NCBI GenBank assembly: GCA_022563595.1
Contig: JADFNB010000018.1
Coordinates: 1-64,000, forward strand
Reading direction: 5' to 3'
Source: Gemmatimonadota bacterium
GTDB taxonomy: Bacteria > Gemmatimonadota > Gemmatimonadetes > Gemmatimonadales > GWC2-71-9
Length of the DNA: 64,000 nucleotides
The notes beneath the pieces were generated by a model, which was given only the letters and a program-made list of their open reading frames with translations, ran no database searches and was not told the origin of the DNA. The position numbers were made by a program, and so were the translations under genes. Below, in pieces: positions 19,134 to 28,048 of the stretch (position 1 is its first letter; each line of letters begins with the position of its first letter).

Positions 19134-20860
19134 CCTTCCGCGCGCGTTTACTCGTCTCGCTGGGAGCGGTAGCGCTGGTTCCTCTGCTGCTGCTCGGCTA
19201 CGGTGTACGGCGCGAGGTCTCCGACCGGTTCCAGGCGCTGGAGGCGGAACGACTGGAATCCCTGGTGCGGCGGCTCGAGCGCGACATCGACGACGAGAGC
19301 GCGGCGATCGCCGCGCGACTCGCCACGCTTACCGAGGTGCTTCGGGCCGACAATCGGTTCCGGCGTGCTACCATCCAGCATACGAATGCCGACCGTTCGT
19401 ACCTCCTCGATTACGGGGAGAATGCGGTTCGCATGACTGGGCTCGATATGCTCCAGATTCAGGACGGATCGGGGCGTATCCTGAGTTCGGGTCACTTCCG
19501 GAACGCCTACGACCGTGTGGAGGCGGAGCTGCCGCGGTTTGTGAGGGCGGCGCCGGCCGGCGTCGCGATCGCGCGGGCGCGAACGCCCGAAGGATCGTTC
19601 CTTGCACTGGTACGTGCCGATTCGTTCCGGCTCGGGGGCCGCAGGTTCACGGTGGTTGGCGGTGTGTCGGTAGAGCGCCGCCTGCTAGCTCGGCTGGCGC
19701 CCGGCGGACAGGTGGGTGTGTTTGTGCTCGTCCCCGATGACACGATCGGTTCCGGCAGGATGCTTGCCGCGTCCGATTCGGTGGTGTGGGACCGGTCACT
19801 CCCGTTTATCGATGCCAGCGCATCCGCTGTTCCCACGGTCGGTAATGCCCGCGTCGTGGTCGTGCAGGCGGGCACTCCGTTGGCGGCGCTGCTGCGGCGC
19901 CTGAACATCTGGTTGGCGGCGGCACTGGCGGGTGCCGGGTTGGTCGCGCTGCTGGCTGGTGGGTGGGCGGCGACCAGGCTCAGCCGCCCGCTCACGGCGC
20001 TGGCGACCAAGACGCGGGAACTCGATCTCGACCGCCTGGACGTGGACTTCTCGAGCGACCGGCGGGACGAGATCGGCGCCCTGTCGCGACTGTTGGAAGC
20101 GATGACCGGCAGGCTGCGTGACAGTGCCGGTAGGCTCCGGGAAGCCGAACGGCGGGCGACTATCGGTGACTTGGCTCGACAGGTCAATCACGATATCAGG
20201 AACGGGCTGACGCCGATTCGCAACGTGTTCCGGCACCTGGCCGAGGTGGCGCGCGACGATCCGGATCGGCTGGGCGCCGTCTTCGCCGAGCGGCGCGGTA
20301 CCGTGGAATCGAGCATCGCGTACCTCGAGGAACTGGCCACGAACTATGCCCGGTTGTCACCCCGGTTGCGTCGGGACGAATGCGACGTCAACGCGATCGT
20401 CCTGGAGGTGGTGCGTGACCTGGGCGGCGCACCCGGGCTCGTAGTGCGAACGGAGCTGGCCGATGAACTGCCGGCGGTACGCACCGATACCGTCGTATTG
20501 CGGCGAATTCTCGAGAACCTGGTCGGGAACGCCGTCGAGAGCCTGGAAGGCCAACCGGGATCCGTCACCGTCGCGACGCGGGTCGTCCGCGCAGGATCGG
20601 CGGCGGACTCCGTATCGGTCGCCGTCAGCGATACCGGGCGCGGGATGACCGAGGCGGAGATGGAGCGGGCGTTCGATGACTTCTATACGACCAAGGAGGC
20701 CGGTATTGGGCTTGGCCTGTCGATCGTCCGGCGGCTGATCGCCGACCTGGACGGTACGTTACGGATTCAAACGGAACCCGGCGTGGGTACGACCTTCGAG
20801 GTAGAGCTTCCGCCGGCTCGTGGGGGTACCGTGTCGCATCCGGAGGGAGGGATGCCGTGA
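19130..20860 (+). CDS. NtrB-like sensor histidine kinase
   Basis: The 576-aa membrane kinase has an N-terminal helix (LLVSLGAVALVPLLLLGYGV), a periplasmic sensor region of about 230 residues, a second helix (IWLAAALAGAGLVALLAGG), HAMP linker, dimerisation domain and HATPase. The phospho-His is in QVNHDIRNGLTPIRN. The N box is NLVGNAVESL, G1 is DTGRGM and G2 is GIGLGLSIV. GTG 19130 overlaps the lipoprotein stop, and its own stop overlaps the regulator start at 20857. The three genes form one coupled unit in which the lipoprotein may present a ligand to this sensor. Confidence 0.92.
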   Translation: MTFRARLLVSLGAVALVPLLLLGYGVRREVSDRFQALEAERLESLVRRLERDIDDESAAIAARLATLTEVLRADNRFRRATIQHTNADRSYLLDYGENAVRMTGLDMLQIQDGSGRILSSGHFRNAYDRVEAELPRFVRAAPAGVAIARARTPEGSFLALVRADSFRLGGRRFTVVGGVSVERRLLARLAPGGQVGVFVLVPDDTIGSGRMLAASDSVVWDRSLPFIDASASAVPTVGNARVVVVQAGTPLAALLRRLNIWLAAALAGAGLVALLAGGWAATRLSRPLTALATKTRELDLDRLDVDFSSDRRDEIGALSRLLEAMTGRLRDSAGRLREAERRATIGDLARQVNHDIRNGLTPIRNVFRHLAEVARDDPDRLGAVFAERRGTVESSIAYLEELATNYARLSPRLRRDECDVNAIVLEVVRDLGGAPGLVVRTELADELPAVRTDTVVLRRILENLVGNAVESLEGQPGSVTVATRVVRAGSAADSVSVAVSDTGRGMTEAEMERAFDDFYTTKEAGIGLGLSIVRRLIADLDGTLRIQTEPGVGTTFEVELPPARGGTVSHPEGGMP

Positions 20861-22224
20861 CCACCGTGCTCGTCGTGGATGACGTGGCGCCGCTGGCCGA
20901 GCAGTATGCGTACGATCTGAAGCGGGTCGGCGGTTATGCGACGCTGGTCGCGGCAGGCGGGCGTGAGGCGCTCGAGCTGCTGCGGCGCGAGGCGGTGGAT
21001 TGCATAGTGCTGGATCTAGAGATGCCGGGTATGGATGGATTCGACGTGCTGCGGGCGATCGGGGAGCAGGGCATCAGGACTCCGGTCATCGTATACACGG
21101 GGACCGGCAGCTACGACCGGTGCATTCAGGCGATACGGTTGGGGGCCTATGGGTTCATCGATAAGGCGGAGCCGATGGAGCGCGTCGTCCGCGAGATCGA
21201 GAACACCTTGGAACGCGAGCGACTGCGTGGCGAGGTTGCCTCGCTGCGACGGCACGTGGGCCAGGAGTCTCCGTTGGTGGGCAAGAGCCGGGCGATGGAG
21301 CAACTCCGGGCGCGAATCGCCCGGTTGGCCCCCATCCCGAGTCCCGTCTTGATTGTTGGCGAGAGCGGTTCGGGGAAAGAGCTGGTGGCGCGGGAGCTGC
21401 ATCGGCTGAGCAAGGCCGGCTCGGGTCCGTTTCTGGCGATCAACAGCGCGGCGCTGCCGGAGAACCTGATCGAGAGCGAGTTGTTCGGGCACGAACGCGG
21501 CGCGTTCACCGGAGCGACCGGCGCGCGGAAAGGTGCATTCGAGGCTGCGTCGGGGGGCACGTTGTTCCTGGACGAGATCGGTGACCTGCCGGCCGGAGCG
21601 CAGGCCAAACTGCTTCGTGTGTTGGAGGAACGGCAGGTGACGCGTGTGGGTGGGAACCGCACGGTCACGGTCGATGCGCGAGTGCTCGCGGCGACCAATC
21701 GCAACCTGGAGCAAGAGGTCGAGGCGGGCCGATTCCGCCAAGATCTGCTCTACCGCATCAATGCCCACGTGCTGCTGGTGCCGCCACTGCGCGAGCGCCT
21801 GTCGGATGTACCGGACCTCGTCGGGCACCTGCTCCCGTACACCTGCGCGCGCTTCGGCATGCGCGCCAAGACGATCGACAGCGCGGCACTCGCAGTGCTC
21901 CAGGCGTACGACTGGAGCAAGAACAACGTCCGTGAGCTGCGCAACATCGTGGAGCGTCTGGTCATCGCGTGCGCCGGTGACCGGATCACGACGGCACACA
22001 TCACACCGGAGATCCGGCCGCTGTCGTCAGGTGATTCCCCGCATCACGAAGGCCGCTCTTTCAAGGAACGCAAGGCCGCCGCTGAGCGGGGGATCGTCTT
22101 GGAGGCGCTGGAGCGGAATGATTGGCACGTGACGCGGGCGGCGGACGATCTAGGACTCGCCGACCACGCCAGCCTGCTGAAGATCATGCGGCGACACGGA
22201 ATAACGAGCCGGCGCGCCGAATGA
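20857..22224 (+). CDS. NtrC-family sigma-54-dependent response regulator
   Basis: The 455-aa protein has a receiver domain (phospho-Asp in CIVLDLEMPGMDGF), an AAA+ domain with Walker A GESGSGKE, the sigma-54 contact loop GAFTGA, and Walker B GGTLFLDEIGDL. A C-terminal Fis-type helix-turn-helix (DWHVTRAADDLGLADHASLL) follows. It should respond to the kinase encoded just upstream and activate sigma-54 promoters. A perfect dyad at 22268-22283 and a GG-N10-GC element at 22383-22396, both ahead of the next gene, are its nearest candidate targets. Confidence 0.95.
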   Translation: MTTVLVVDDVAPLAEQYAYDLKRVGGYATLVAAGGREALELLRREAVDCIVLDLEMPGMDGFDVLRAIGEQGIRTPVIVYTGTGSYDRCIQAIRLGAYGFIDKAEPMERVVREIENTLERERLRGEVASLRRHVGQESPLVGKSRAMEQLRARIARLAPIPSPVLIVGESGSGKELVARELHRLSKAGSGPFLAINSAALPENLIESELFGHERGAFTGATGARKGAFEAASGGTLFLDEIGDLPAGAQAKLLRVLEERQVTRVGGNRTVTVDARVLAATNRNLEQEVEAGRFRQDLLYRINAHVLLVPPLRERLSDVPDLVGHLLPYTCARFGMRAKTIDSAALAVLQAYDWSKNNVRELRNIVERLVIACAGDRITTAHITPEIRPLSSGDSPHHEGRSFKERKAAAERGIVLEALERNDWHVTRAADDLGLADHASLLKIMRRHGITSRRAE

Positions 22225-22267
22225 ATCGTGGTGGTGTGTACGGCCGAACACTCCTGGTGCCCGTATG

Positions 22268-22283
22268 GTGTCCTATCGGACAC
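22268..22283. promoter_or_regulatory. Perfect dyad, candidate upstream activator site
   Basis: GTGTCC-TATC-GGACAC is a 6-bp perfect inverted repeat with a 4-bp spacer. It lies about 115 bp upstream of a possible -24/-12 element, a usual distance for NtrC-family binding sites, and directly follows a gene encoding such a regulator. Confidence 0.35.
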
Positions 22284-22381
22284 GAAAACCGCTGTGTGCA
22301 TGACGGTCGCAGCTGATGTCACATCACCGTAACCGCCCGTAGAGTATTCACTTACACCACAGGACCGCAGGTTGGTCGGCA

Positions 22382-22397
22382 TGGCCTCTCGCCTGCC
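22382..22397 (+). promoter_or_regulatory. Candidate sigma-54 (-24/-12) promoter
   Basis: TGG (22382-22384) and GC (22395-22396) have the invariant GG-N10-GC spacing, but the flanking consensus positions match poorly. The TPR lipoprotein gene starts about 75 nt downstream. A larger inverted repeat (CAGGTTGGT 22368-22376, ACCAACCTG 22421-22429) with a nested GGTGAC/GTCACC pair encloses it. Confidence 0.25.
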
Positions 22398-22469
22398 TCT
22401 CTCCCTGGTGACCGTGAGTCACCAACCTGGGCGCCAACGGGCGTCCGCAATTCCGAAGGGAGGCAGGTC

Positions 22470-23621
22470 ATGCGTTTCAACTACGCTCTCAGCTCCAGAA
22501 CGAAGGACCGGGCCGGCGAGGCTGCCGTCGTGCTGTTCCTGATAGGCATCTTCCTGGCGACCGGTTGTGACGTTCCAGGGAGAGAGAAACAAACCCGGCG
22601 CACAGCGAGCGAGCGGCCGTCCGCCGCCGTCGCATCAATCCAGACGCCGACCGTGAGGCCCGCGTCATACGTCGCCGAGGAACCGGTAGCGGAAACGCAG
22701 CCCGCGCGCGTCGCGCCGGAACACGTCACGTTCGACGAAGCGGAAGCGGCGTTCCGTGAGGGGCGCTACGAAAACGCCGCGGTGCTCTTCACCGTGTACG
22801 CGGACAACCGACCCGAGAACGTCTGGGGGTTCTACATGCTCGGCCTGTCCGATTGGAAGGCGGGGAACCTCGCAGGAGCGGAGGCTTCCTTTGGCCGGGC
22901 ATTGGGACTCGACCCGTTTCACGTCAAGAGCCATCTCAACCTGAGCCGCGTGCTCTTGGAGCTGGAGCGTCCCGACGAGGCACTGCGACACGTCGAGAAG
23001 GCGCTGGAGTTCGATCCCGGATCGGGTGATGGGTTCCGGCTGCTCGGCCAGGCGCGTTACGAGCTGGGACGTGTCGAGGAGGCGATCGAAGCCTATCACC
23101 AGGCAATAATCATCGACGAGACGGATGCCTGGTCCATGAATAACCTCGGTCTCGTTCACATCCGCCGCGAGGCGTTCGATGTTGCGCTGCCGCCGCTCGC
23201 GCGGGCGACCGAACTGCGTGATGACGTCGCGGTATTCCAAAACAATCTGGGCATCGCGCTCGAGCGGAGCGATTACTTCACGGCGGCGACGGAGGCGTTC
23301 CGGCGCGTGTTGCAGATCGACGCAACCTATGCGAAGGCGCAGCTGAACCTGGCGCGCGTGGAAGGACGAACCGATGATACCGCGCAGCCGCCGCTCGATC
23401 TCGCCGACCTCGCCAGGCGGTTTGTGGTGGAGATCCGGGGCGACCCCGAGGAGATCAGTGAAGCGGTGCCGATCGATGCCGTATCCGACACGGTGCCCGC
23501 CATACCAGAAGCGCACGACTCCGGCATGATCCGCACTCAGCCCGCGGACACGATCGATCGCTGGCCGCCGCTGTTCCCGGCGCGTGACACTACGGCAAGC
23601 GACTCTGCGCGGACTCTCTAG
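22470..23621 (+). CDS. TPR-repeat lipoprotein
   Basis: The 383-aa product has a signal peptide with a lipobox-like LATGC and an Arg/Ser/Pro-rich linker. It then has about six TPR units (AFREGRYENAAVLFTVYADN; ADWKAGNLAGAEASFGRAL-like; DAWSMNNLGLVHIRREAFD; VFQNNLGIALERSDYF). A low-complexity tail follows. ATG 22470 is preceded by GGGAGG. TPR lipoproteins usually scaffold envelope complexes. It lies downstream of the sigma-54 regulator and may be its target. Confidence 0.8.
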   Translation: MRFNYALSSRTKDRAGEAAVVLFLIGIFLATGCDVPGREKQTRRTASERPSAAVASIQTPTVRPASYVAEEPVAETQPARVAPEHVTFDEAEAAFREGRYENAAVLFTVYADNRPENVWGFYMLGLSDWKAGNLAGAEASFGRALGLDPFHVKSHLNLSRVLLELERPDEALRHVEKALEFDPGSGDGFRLLGQARYELGRVEEAIEAYHQAIIIDETDAWSMNNLGLVHIRREAFDVALPPLARATELRDDVAVFQNNLGIALERSDYFTAATEAFRRVLQIDATYAKAQLNLARVEGRTDDTAQPPLDLADLARRFVVEIRGDPEEISEAVPIDAVSDTVPAIPEAHDSGMIRTQPADTIDRWPPLFPARDTTASDSARTL

Positions 23622-23632
23622 CGGGCTGCCGG

Positions 23633-23761
23633 CTGGTGGACCTTGACCAAAGTTTCGTCGGCAGGCGAACCGCCGACTCGGTTGCCGACGCGAACGGAGA
23701 TACGGTCCACCAGCAACGCCGCAATACGGATCCCCGCAACAACTTCCGCTACGGGGATCCG
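23633..23761. other. Intergenic region with two strong inverted repeats
   Basis: The first repeat pairs CTGGTGGACC (23633-23642) with GGTCCACCAG (23704-23713). Inside it GTCGGC (23657-23662) can pair with GCCGAC at 23672-23677 or alternatively at 23684-23689. The second repeat pairs CGGATCCCCG (23727-23736) with CGGGGATCCG (23752-23761). All arms are perfect. The region is between the TPR lipoprotein stop and the cyanophycinase-like gene and could be a terminator, a structured leader or a small RNA. Confidence 0.6.
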
Positions 23762-23798
23762 ACTGTAGGTTCAGGCGTTCGTGAAAAGGAGAGGTCCA

Positions 23799-24671
23799 GT
23801 GTTTCCACGTCGCTCGATCGTAATGGTGGCTGCCGGTGCCGCACTGCTGCTCGCTTCGCCCGTGGTGGGACAGGAAATCGGTCCCGCGAACGGATCACTC
23901 GTCATCGTCGGAGGCGCGATGCGGGACACCGCGATCGTGCGCCGGTTCCTGGATCTCGCCGGTGGGACGGACGCGCCGATCGTGGTAATACCCACGGCCG
24001 GGACCGCCGATAGATACGGTAGGTTCTGGCCCGGGCTGCGCCAGTTCAAAGCTTTGGGCGCGACGAATCTCAGCGTGCTCCATACCCGCGACCGCGCGGT
24101 CGCCAATAGCGACGAGTTCGTGGCCCCGCTGCGCGCCGCCCGCGGCGTATGGTTCAGCGGCGGCCGGCAGTGGCGCCTCGCCGACACCTACCTTGACACC
24201 AAGGTGCACGACGAGCTGTGGGCTTTGCTCGAGCGCGGTGGCGTGATCGGCGGATCGTCCGCCGGAGCGACGATTCAGGGGTCCTATCTCGCGCGCGGGG
24301 ACACCCGAAGCAACACCATCATGATGGGCGATCACGAGGAGGGGATGGCCTTCCTTCGAAACGTGGCGATAGATCAACATCTGCTCCGCCGGAATCGCCA
24401 GTTCGATCTCATCGAGATCATTGAGGCGCATCCCGAGTTGCTTGGCATCGGTCTCGATGAGAACACGGCCATCGTGGTGCGGGGCGATGCGTTCGAGGTG
24501 ATGGGGCAGGGGTACGTCGCGATCTACGATCACGAGCGACAGCTCGACTCGGGCGGCCGGTTCTACTTCCTCGCTCCGGGCGACAGGTTCAACCTTAAGA
24601 CCCGCGAGGCGTCGCGCATGGAGCTGACGCCCCGGCCGCTCGGTAGGGTCGAGGAGCGACCGTGGCGGTAG
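23799..24671 (+). CDS. Cyanophycinase-like S51-family peptidase, exported
   Basis: The 290-aa product has a signal peptide (MVAAGAALLLASPVVGQ). The family core follows: GSLVIVGGAMRD, IVVIPTAGTAD, GVWFSGGRQWRLADTYLDT and the nucleophile elbow GGSSAGA, with the Ser flanked by Gly and Ala as in S51 enzymes. Later parts such as GIGLDENTAIVVRG are typical of cyanophycinases, which cut beta-Asp-Arg polymers. GTG 23799 was chosen because AAGGAGAGG precedes it by six bases; GTG 23781 is also possible. No cyanophycin synthetase is seen, so it may be a general isoaspartyl-type or acyl-dipeptide peptidase. Confidence 0.85.
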   Translation: MFPRRSIVMVAAGAALLLASPVVGQEIGPANGSLVIVGGAMRDTAIVRRFLDLAGGTDAPIVVIPTAGTADRYGRFWPGLRQFKALGATNLSVLHTRDRAVANSDEFVAPLRAARGVWFSGGRQWRLADTYLDTKVHDELWALLERGGVIGGSSAGATIQGSYLARGDTRSNTIMMGDHEEGMAFLRNVAIDQHLLRRNRQFDLIEIIEAHPELLGIGLDENTAIVVRGDAFEVMGQGYVAIYDHERQLDSGGRFYFLAPGDRFNLKTREASRMELTPRPLGRVEERPWR

Positions 24672-24788
24672 GCTCCTCCGGCGTGCCACCGCGCTCGAGA
24701 TGCCTGCTGTGCATCCACTGGCCGAGCAGAATGATGCCGCCGATACCGCAGAGGCGCCGAAGAACAGTAGCAGCACTTCCGGGGGCAT
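24595..24788 (-). pseudogene. Small membrane protein gene with a one-base frameshift
   Basis: From ATG 24788 the frame reads PPEVLLLFFGA and then becomes non-coding. After a shift of one base near 24752-24758 the sequence continues as LCGIGGIILLGQWMHSRHL and a Pro/Ala-rich tail to TAA at 24595-24597. The joined product is a plausible 60-70-aa single-helix membrane protein. Its end overlaps the 3' end of the cyanophycinase gene on the other strand. The break may be natural or an assembly deletion. Confidence 0.5.
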
Positions 24789-24862
24789 AGACGCACCCTA
24801 GTCTGGCATGTGTTGAACGGTACCCCGTTTCCCTGTTGCCGCCTAGCCGGTCATATCGACTG

Positions 24863-25207
24863 CTACCGCCCCGACGAGAGACCGCCGAGCACCGCTCCGA
24901 TCAAGAGCGGGACCATGTTCATCAGGGCCAGGAGCTGTGCCCCCATGCCGGTGATGAACGCGACGAGCTGACCAATGAGCGGGATCCAGCCGAGCAGCGC
25001 GCCGATGAACAAGGATAGAACGAAGAGCAGGATGCCGGGAAGGATGGCCGCCAGCATCGCTGGACCCACGGCGCCGGCCTTGCGGCCGCCGACGAACCCG
25101 GCGATCAGACCGCCGAAGACCGGTATCCAGAACAAGGCGACCGAGAGGCCGACCATCCAGGCCATGGCGCTGCCGATGTTGCCACGCCGGACGGGATACG
25201 TCGTCAT
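24863..25207 (-). CDS. Small polytopic membrane protein
   Basis: The 114-aa product has three or four hydrophobic helices with glycine-rich turns (AMAWMVGLSVALFWIPVFGG; LIAGFVGGRKAG; MLAAILPGILLFVLSLFIGA; NMVPLLIGAVLGG). ATG 25207 is preceded by AGGAGTGCTC. The pattern resembles DUF5518-like or other small bacterial membrane families, but none was assigned with certainty. Its function is unknown. Confidence 0.65.
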   Translation of the reverse strand: MTTYPVRRGNIGSAMAWMVGLSVALFWIPVFGGLIAGFVGGRKAGAVGPAMLAAILPGILLFVLSLFIGALLGWIPLIGQLVAFITGMGAQLLALMNMVPLLIGAVLGGLSSGR

Positions 25208-25350
25208 GAGCACTCCTGTGATGGGTTTCACCTTGTTCTCCCTACGCTGGGAGCGACCTGGGAGTTTCGGGTTGTTGCGAGGTTTCGCCTGGTGTCGGCG
25301 TCGTGAAGGAAGCTCCGTCCCGAGTTCCCAAGGCACGGAGGTTCTGCCCG

Positions 25351-26175
25351 CTATGTACTCTGGGCGAACCCTTTGCGCCGGTGGTACTGGTAGATGACCA
25401 CCGCGGCGGCCACGGCCATGATCCACGCCGTTCCGATCTTCATGATGCCGGCGGCGAGCTGTTGGTCCCCCAAGGCATCGGTTCCGGGGATCGGCGCCGC
25501 CAGCTCGTACGTGGCGTACACCGGGTATCGGCTGAACAGGAGGAACGCGAACGGCGGTCGGATGAGGATCGCGTTCAACGCCAGGTAGACCACCTGTAGC
25601 ATCGGCCCGAACCGTGGCCGGGCGGGGACCGGCGAGCACAGCGGCCACCAGAAGACGAGACCCGTGAGGAGCCAGGTGATATCGACGACGAAAGAGCCGG
25701 CGGCCGTCGCCATCAGCGTGTCGACGACGGACGGCCAATGGGTCACCGTCATGACGACGTTGAAGATGAAGAACGCCGCGATCGGCTGCGTGAGGTCGTC
25801 GAGCAACTTCATGAACCGGGGTGCCCGCTCGATCCGGCGGAACGTCTCGGGTGGCAGCCCCAGCAGGAGAAACGCCGGCGCCGCCACGCCCACGAGGAGG
25901 AACTGCACCATGTGAAGGCTCGCCAGGTAACCGGCACCCAGCGGGCCCAGCGGCCAGTCGAGCGCGCCCCATAAGAGGATGATCCCCGTCGCGAACCAGC
26001 CGACTGCGCGCCGCCGCGCGCGCCGCTCGGCCGGCTCCGGCCTGCCGAGGCGCCGGACGAGGAGGATGTAGGCGCCTATGATGGCCAGCAGGAAGAGCCA
26101 GACACCCACGTAGGGTTGCCAGGTCCAGTCCCAGGCCCCACTGGCCGGCCCGCACCACCAACGCAGTTCCCGCAT
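25351..26175 (-). CDS. ctaG: Cytochrome c oxidase assembly protein CtaG (caa3-type)
   Basis: The 274-aa membrane protein has seven predicted helices and the caa3_CtaG signature: LDWPLGPLGAGYLASLHMVQF, followed by PAFLLLGLPPETF. It also has the later conserved SSVVDTLMATAAG-like and LLTGLVFWWPL segments. CtaG is needed for copper insertion into haem-copper oxidases. No oxidase subunit is adjacent, so the oxidase genes must be elsewhere. The HM pair, often metal-binding, is present. ATG 26175 is the only reasonable start. Confidence 0.85.
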   Translation of the reverse strand: MRELRWWCGPASGAWDWTWQPYVGVWLFLLAIIGAYILLVRRLGRPEPAERRARRRAVGWFATGIILLWGALDWPLGPLGAGYLASLHMVQFLLVGVAAPAFLLLGLPPETFRRIERAPRFMKLLDDLTQPIAAFFIFNVVMTVTHWPSVVDTLMATAAGSFVVDITWLLTGLVFWWPLCSPVPARPRFGPMLQVVYLALNAILIRPPFAFLLFSRYPVYATYELAAPIPGTDALGDQQLAAGIMKIGTAWIMAVAAAVVIYQYHRRKGFAQST

Positions 26176-26232
26176 GAAGAAGAAGGGAACCCAGAAGGTT
26201 CCCTACGAGCAATCCCGGCCCGGCAGTACGAC

Positions 26233-27873
26233 TCAGATGTAGCTACGGTAGACGGGCTCGTACATCAGTGACCGGACGTGAGCGAGCATGTCGTCCGGTT
26301 TCGGGGCGGTCGCCAGTCCCGAGCTGAACGCCTGCTCGGCTACGGCGACGGCGATCCGCGCCGACACCTCTCGGATGGACGTGAGCGGCGGATAAACCGA
26401 GCCCTGCTCGAGCATCTCGTCCGGCACCTGCTCGCACAAGGTGTTGGCGGCGGCGTAGAACATCTCGTCTGTCACGCGGGTCGCCTTGGCGGCGATGGTG
26501 CCGAGCCCGACACCGGGGAAGATGTAGGCGTTGTTGCCCTGGCCCGGGGTCAAGCGTTTGCCGTCGAGCGTCACGGCCGGGAACGGGCTCCCGCTCGCGA
26601 AGACGGCACGTCCGCCGGTCCATCGGTACGCCTCTTCGGCGCTGCATTCGGCCTTCTTGGTGGGGTTCGAGAGAGCAAATATCAGCGGGCGCTCGTTGAC
26701 CTGGCCCATCTCCGTGACCACGGCTTCGGTGAAGGTGCGTGGTTGGCCGGAGACCCCGATGAGAGCGGTCGGTCGCACCCGCGCAACGCTCGCGGCGAGG
26801 TCGGTGATGAACTCCTCCTCCTGTGCGTAAGGCCGCTTGTGTGGCGCGAGGTCGTTTCTGGAGGCAACCACCAGGCCTTTCGAGTCGATGAACCAGCACC
26901 GCCGTCGCGCCGTCTCCCGGTCGAGCCCGGCGTGGACCATCGCGCAGACAATGAGATCGGCGATACCGGTCGCGGCCGCGCCGGCGCCGTAGAAGAGCAA
27001 TCGCTGGTCGGTCAACGCCTGACCCGTGATCCTGAGCCCGGCAACCACACCCGCGAGCGTGACCGCGGCGGTGCCCTGAATGTCGTCGTTGAAGCACAGG
27101 ATCGTGTCACGATAGCGCTCGAGCAGTGTGATCGCGTTGCGGGTTGCGAAGTCCTCGAACTGTATGAGGGCACCCGGGAAAGCGTCCTGGCAGGCCATCA
27201 CGAATTCGTCGATGAACTCCGCGTATGCTTCGCCACGCAGGCGGTGCTGCATCAACCCCGTGTAAAGAGGATCATCGAGCAGTGTCTCGTTGTCGGTGCC
27301 CACGTCGAGCATCACGGGGAGACACTCTGCAGGGTGGATCCCGGCGAGGGCCGTGTACAGAGACAGCTTGCCGACGGGTATCCCCATGCCGTAGGCGCCG
27401 AGGTCTCCGAGACCGAGAATACGTTCCCCGTCCGTGACGACGATGACCTGGACCTCCCGGGCGCGCCAGTTCCGCAGGACGTCGCGCATCCGTCCGCAGT
27501 CGTTCGCGGTGACGTACAGGCCGCGCGGGCGGCGGAAGATGTGTCCGTATGCCTGACATGCATCACCCACCGTCGGCGTGTAGATGATTGGCAGCATCTC
27601 CACGACGTGGTCCACGACCAGCCGGTAGAAGAGCGTCTCGTTACGGTCCTGAAGTGAGATGAGGAAGATGTACTTCTCGATGTCCGTGGTCTTGTGGCCG
27701 TACATCTCCAGGGCACGATCGACCTGATCGTCGAGCGTGAAGATGCGTGGTGGAAGCAATCCCCGCAGCGCGAGCGCGTCACGCTCGGTAGCGCTGAAGG
27801 CCGTTCCCTTGTTCCGTAATGGATCGTGCAGGAGATCCACGCCCGTTGGCATGTCGTCTGGCTCTATGGTCAC
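26233..27873 (-). CDS. maeA: NAD-dependent malic enzyme
   Basis: The 546-aa enzyme converts malate to pyruvate and CO2. It has the long malic enzyme form: N-terminal GVDLLHDPLRNKGTAFS, catalytic IIYTPTVGDACQAYG with Tyr, RPRGLYVTAND, VVTDGERILGLGDLGAYGMG, the metal-binding FEDFATRNA and CFNDDIQGTAAVTLAG, and the nucleotide loop LFYGAGAAATGIADLI. Together with the glyoxylate shunt genes near 52-55 kb it supports growth on C2 compounds and gluconeogenic carbon. It is divergently transcribed from the lipoprotein gene at 28049. Confidence 0.94.
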   Translation of the reverse strand: MTIEPDDMPTGVDLLHDPLRNKGTAFSATERDALALRGLLPPRIFTLDDQVDRALEMYGHKTTDIEKYIFLISLQDRNETLFYRLVVDHVVEMLPIIYTPTVGDACQAYGHIFRRPRGLYVTANDCGRMRDVLRNWRAREVQVIVVTDGERILGLGDLGAYGMGIPVGKLSLYTALAGIHPAECLPVMLDVGTDNETLLDDPLYTGLMQHRLRGEAYAEFIDEFVMACQDAFPGALIQFEDFATRNAITLLERYRDTILCFNDDIQGTAAVTLAGVVAGLRITGQALTDQRLLFYGAGAAATGIADLIVCAMVHAGLDRETARRRCWFIDSKGLVVASRNDLAPHKRPYAQEEEFITDLAASVARVRPTALIGVSGQPRTFTEAVVTEMGQVNERPLIFALSNPTKKAECSAEEAYRWTGGRAVFASGSPFPAVTLDGKRLTPGQGNNAYIFPGVGLGTIAAKATRVTDEMFYAAANTLCEQVPDEMLEQGSVYPPLTSIREVSARIAVAVAEQAFSSGLATAPKPDDMLAHVRSLMYEPVYRSYI

Positions 27874-28048
27874 GGGTCGACTCCGTTGCAGGTGTCCCGG
27901 TAGGAAGGTAGTGCGCCGATAATAGGGTGATTGTGAAGATTTCGTGAGAGGGGGGTGATTCCGGTGGCATGCTCCGCTGGTCGAACATCCGGCCGCACAT
28001 TACCTTTACAAAGACGCCGGATTCACCACCGGCTGCCGGAGGAACCGC

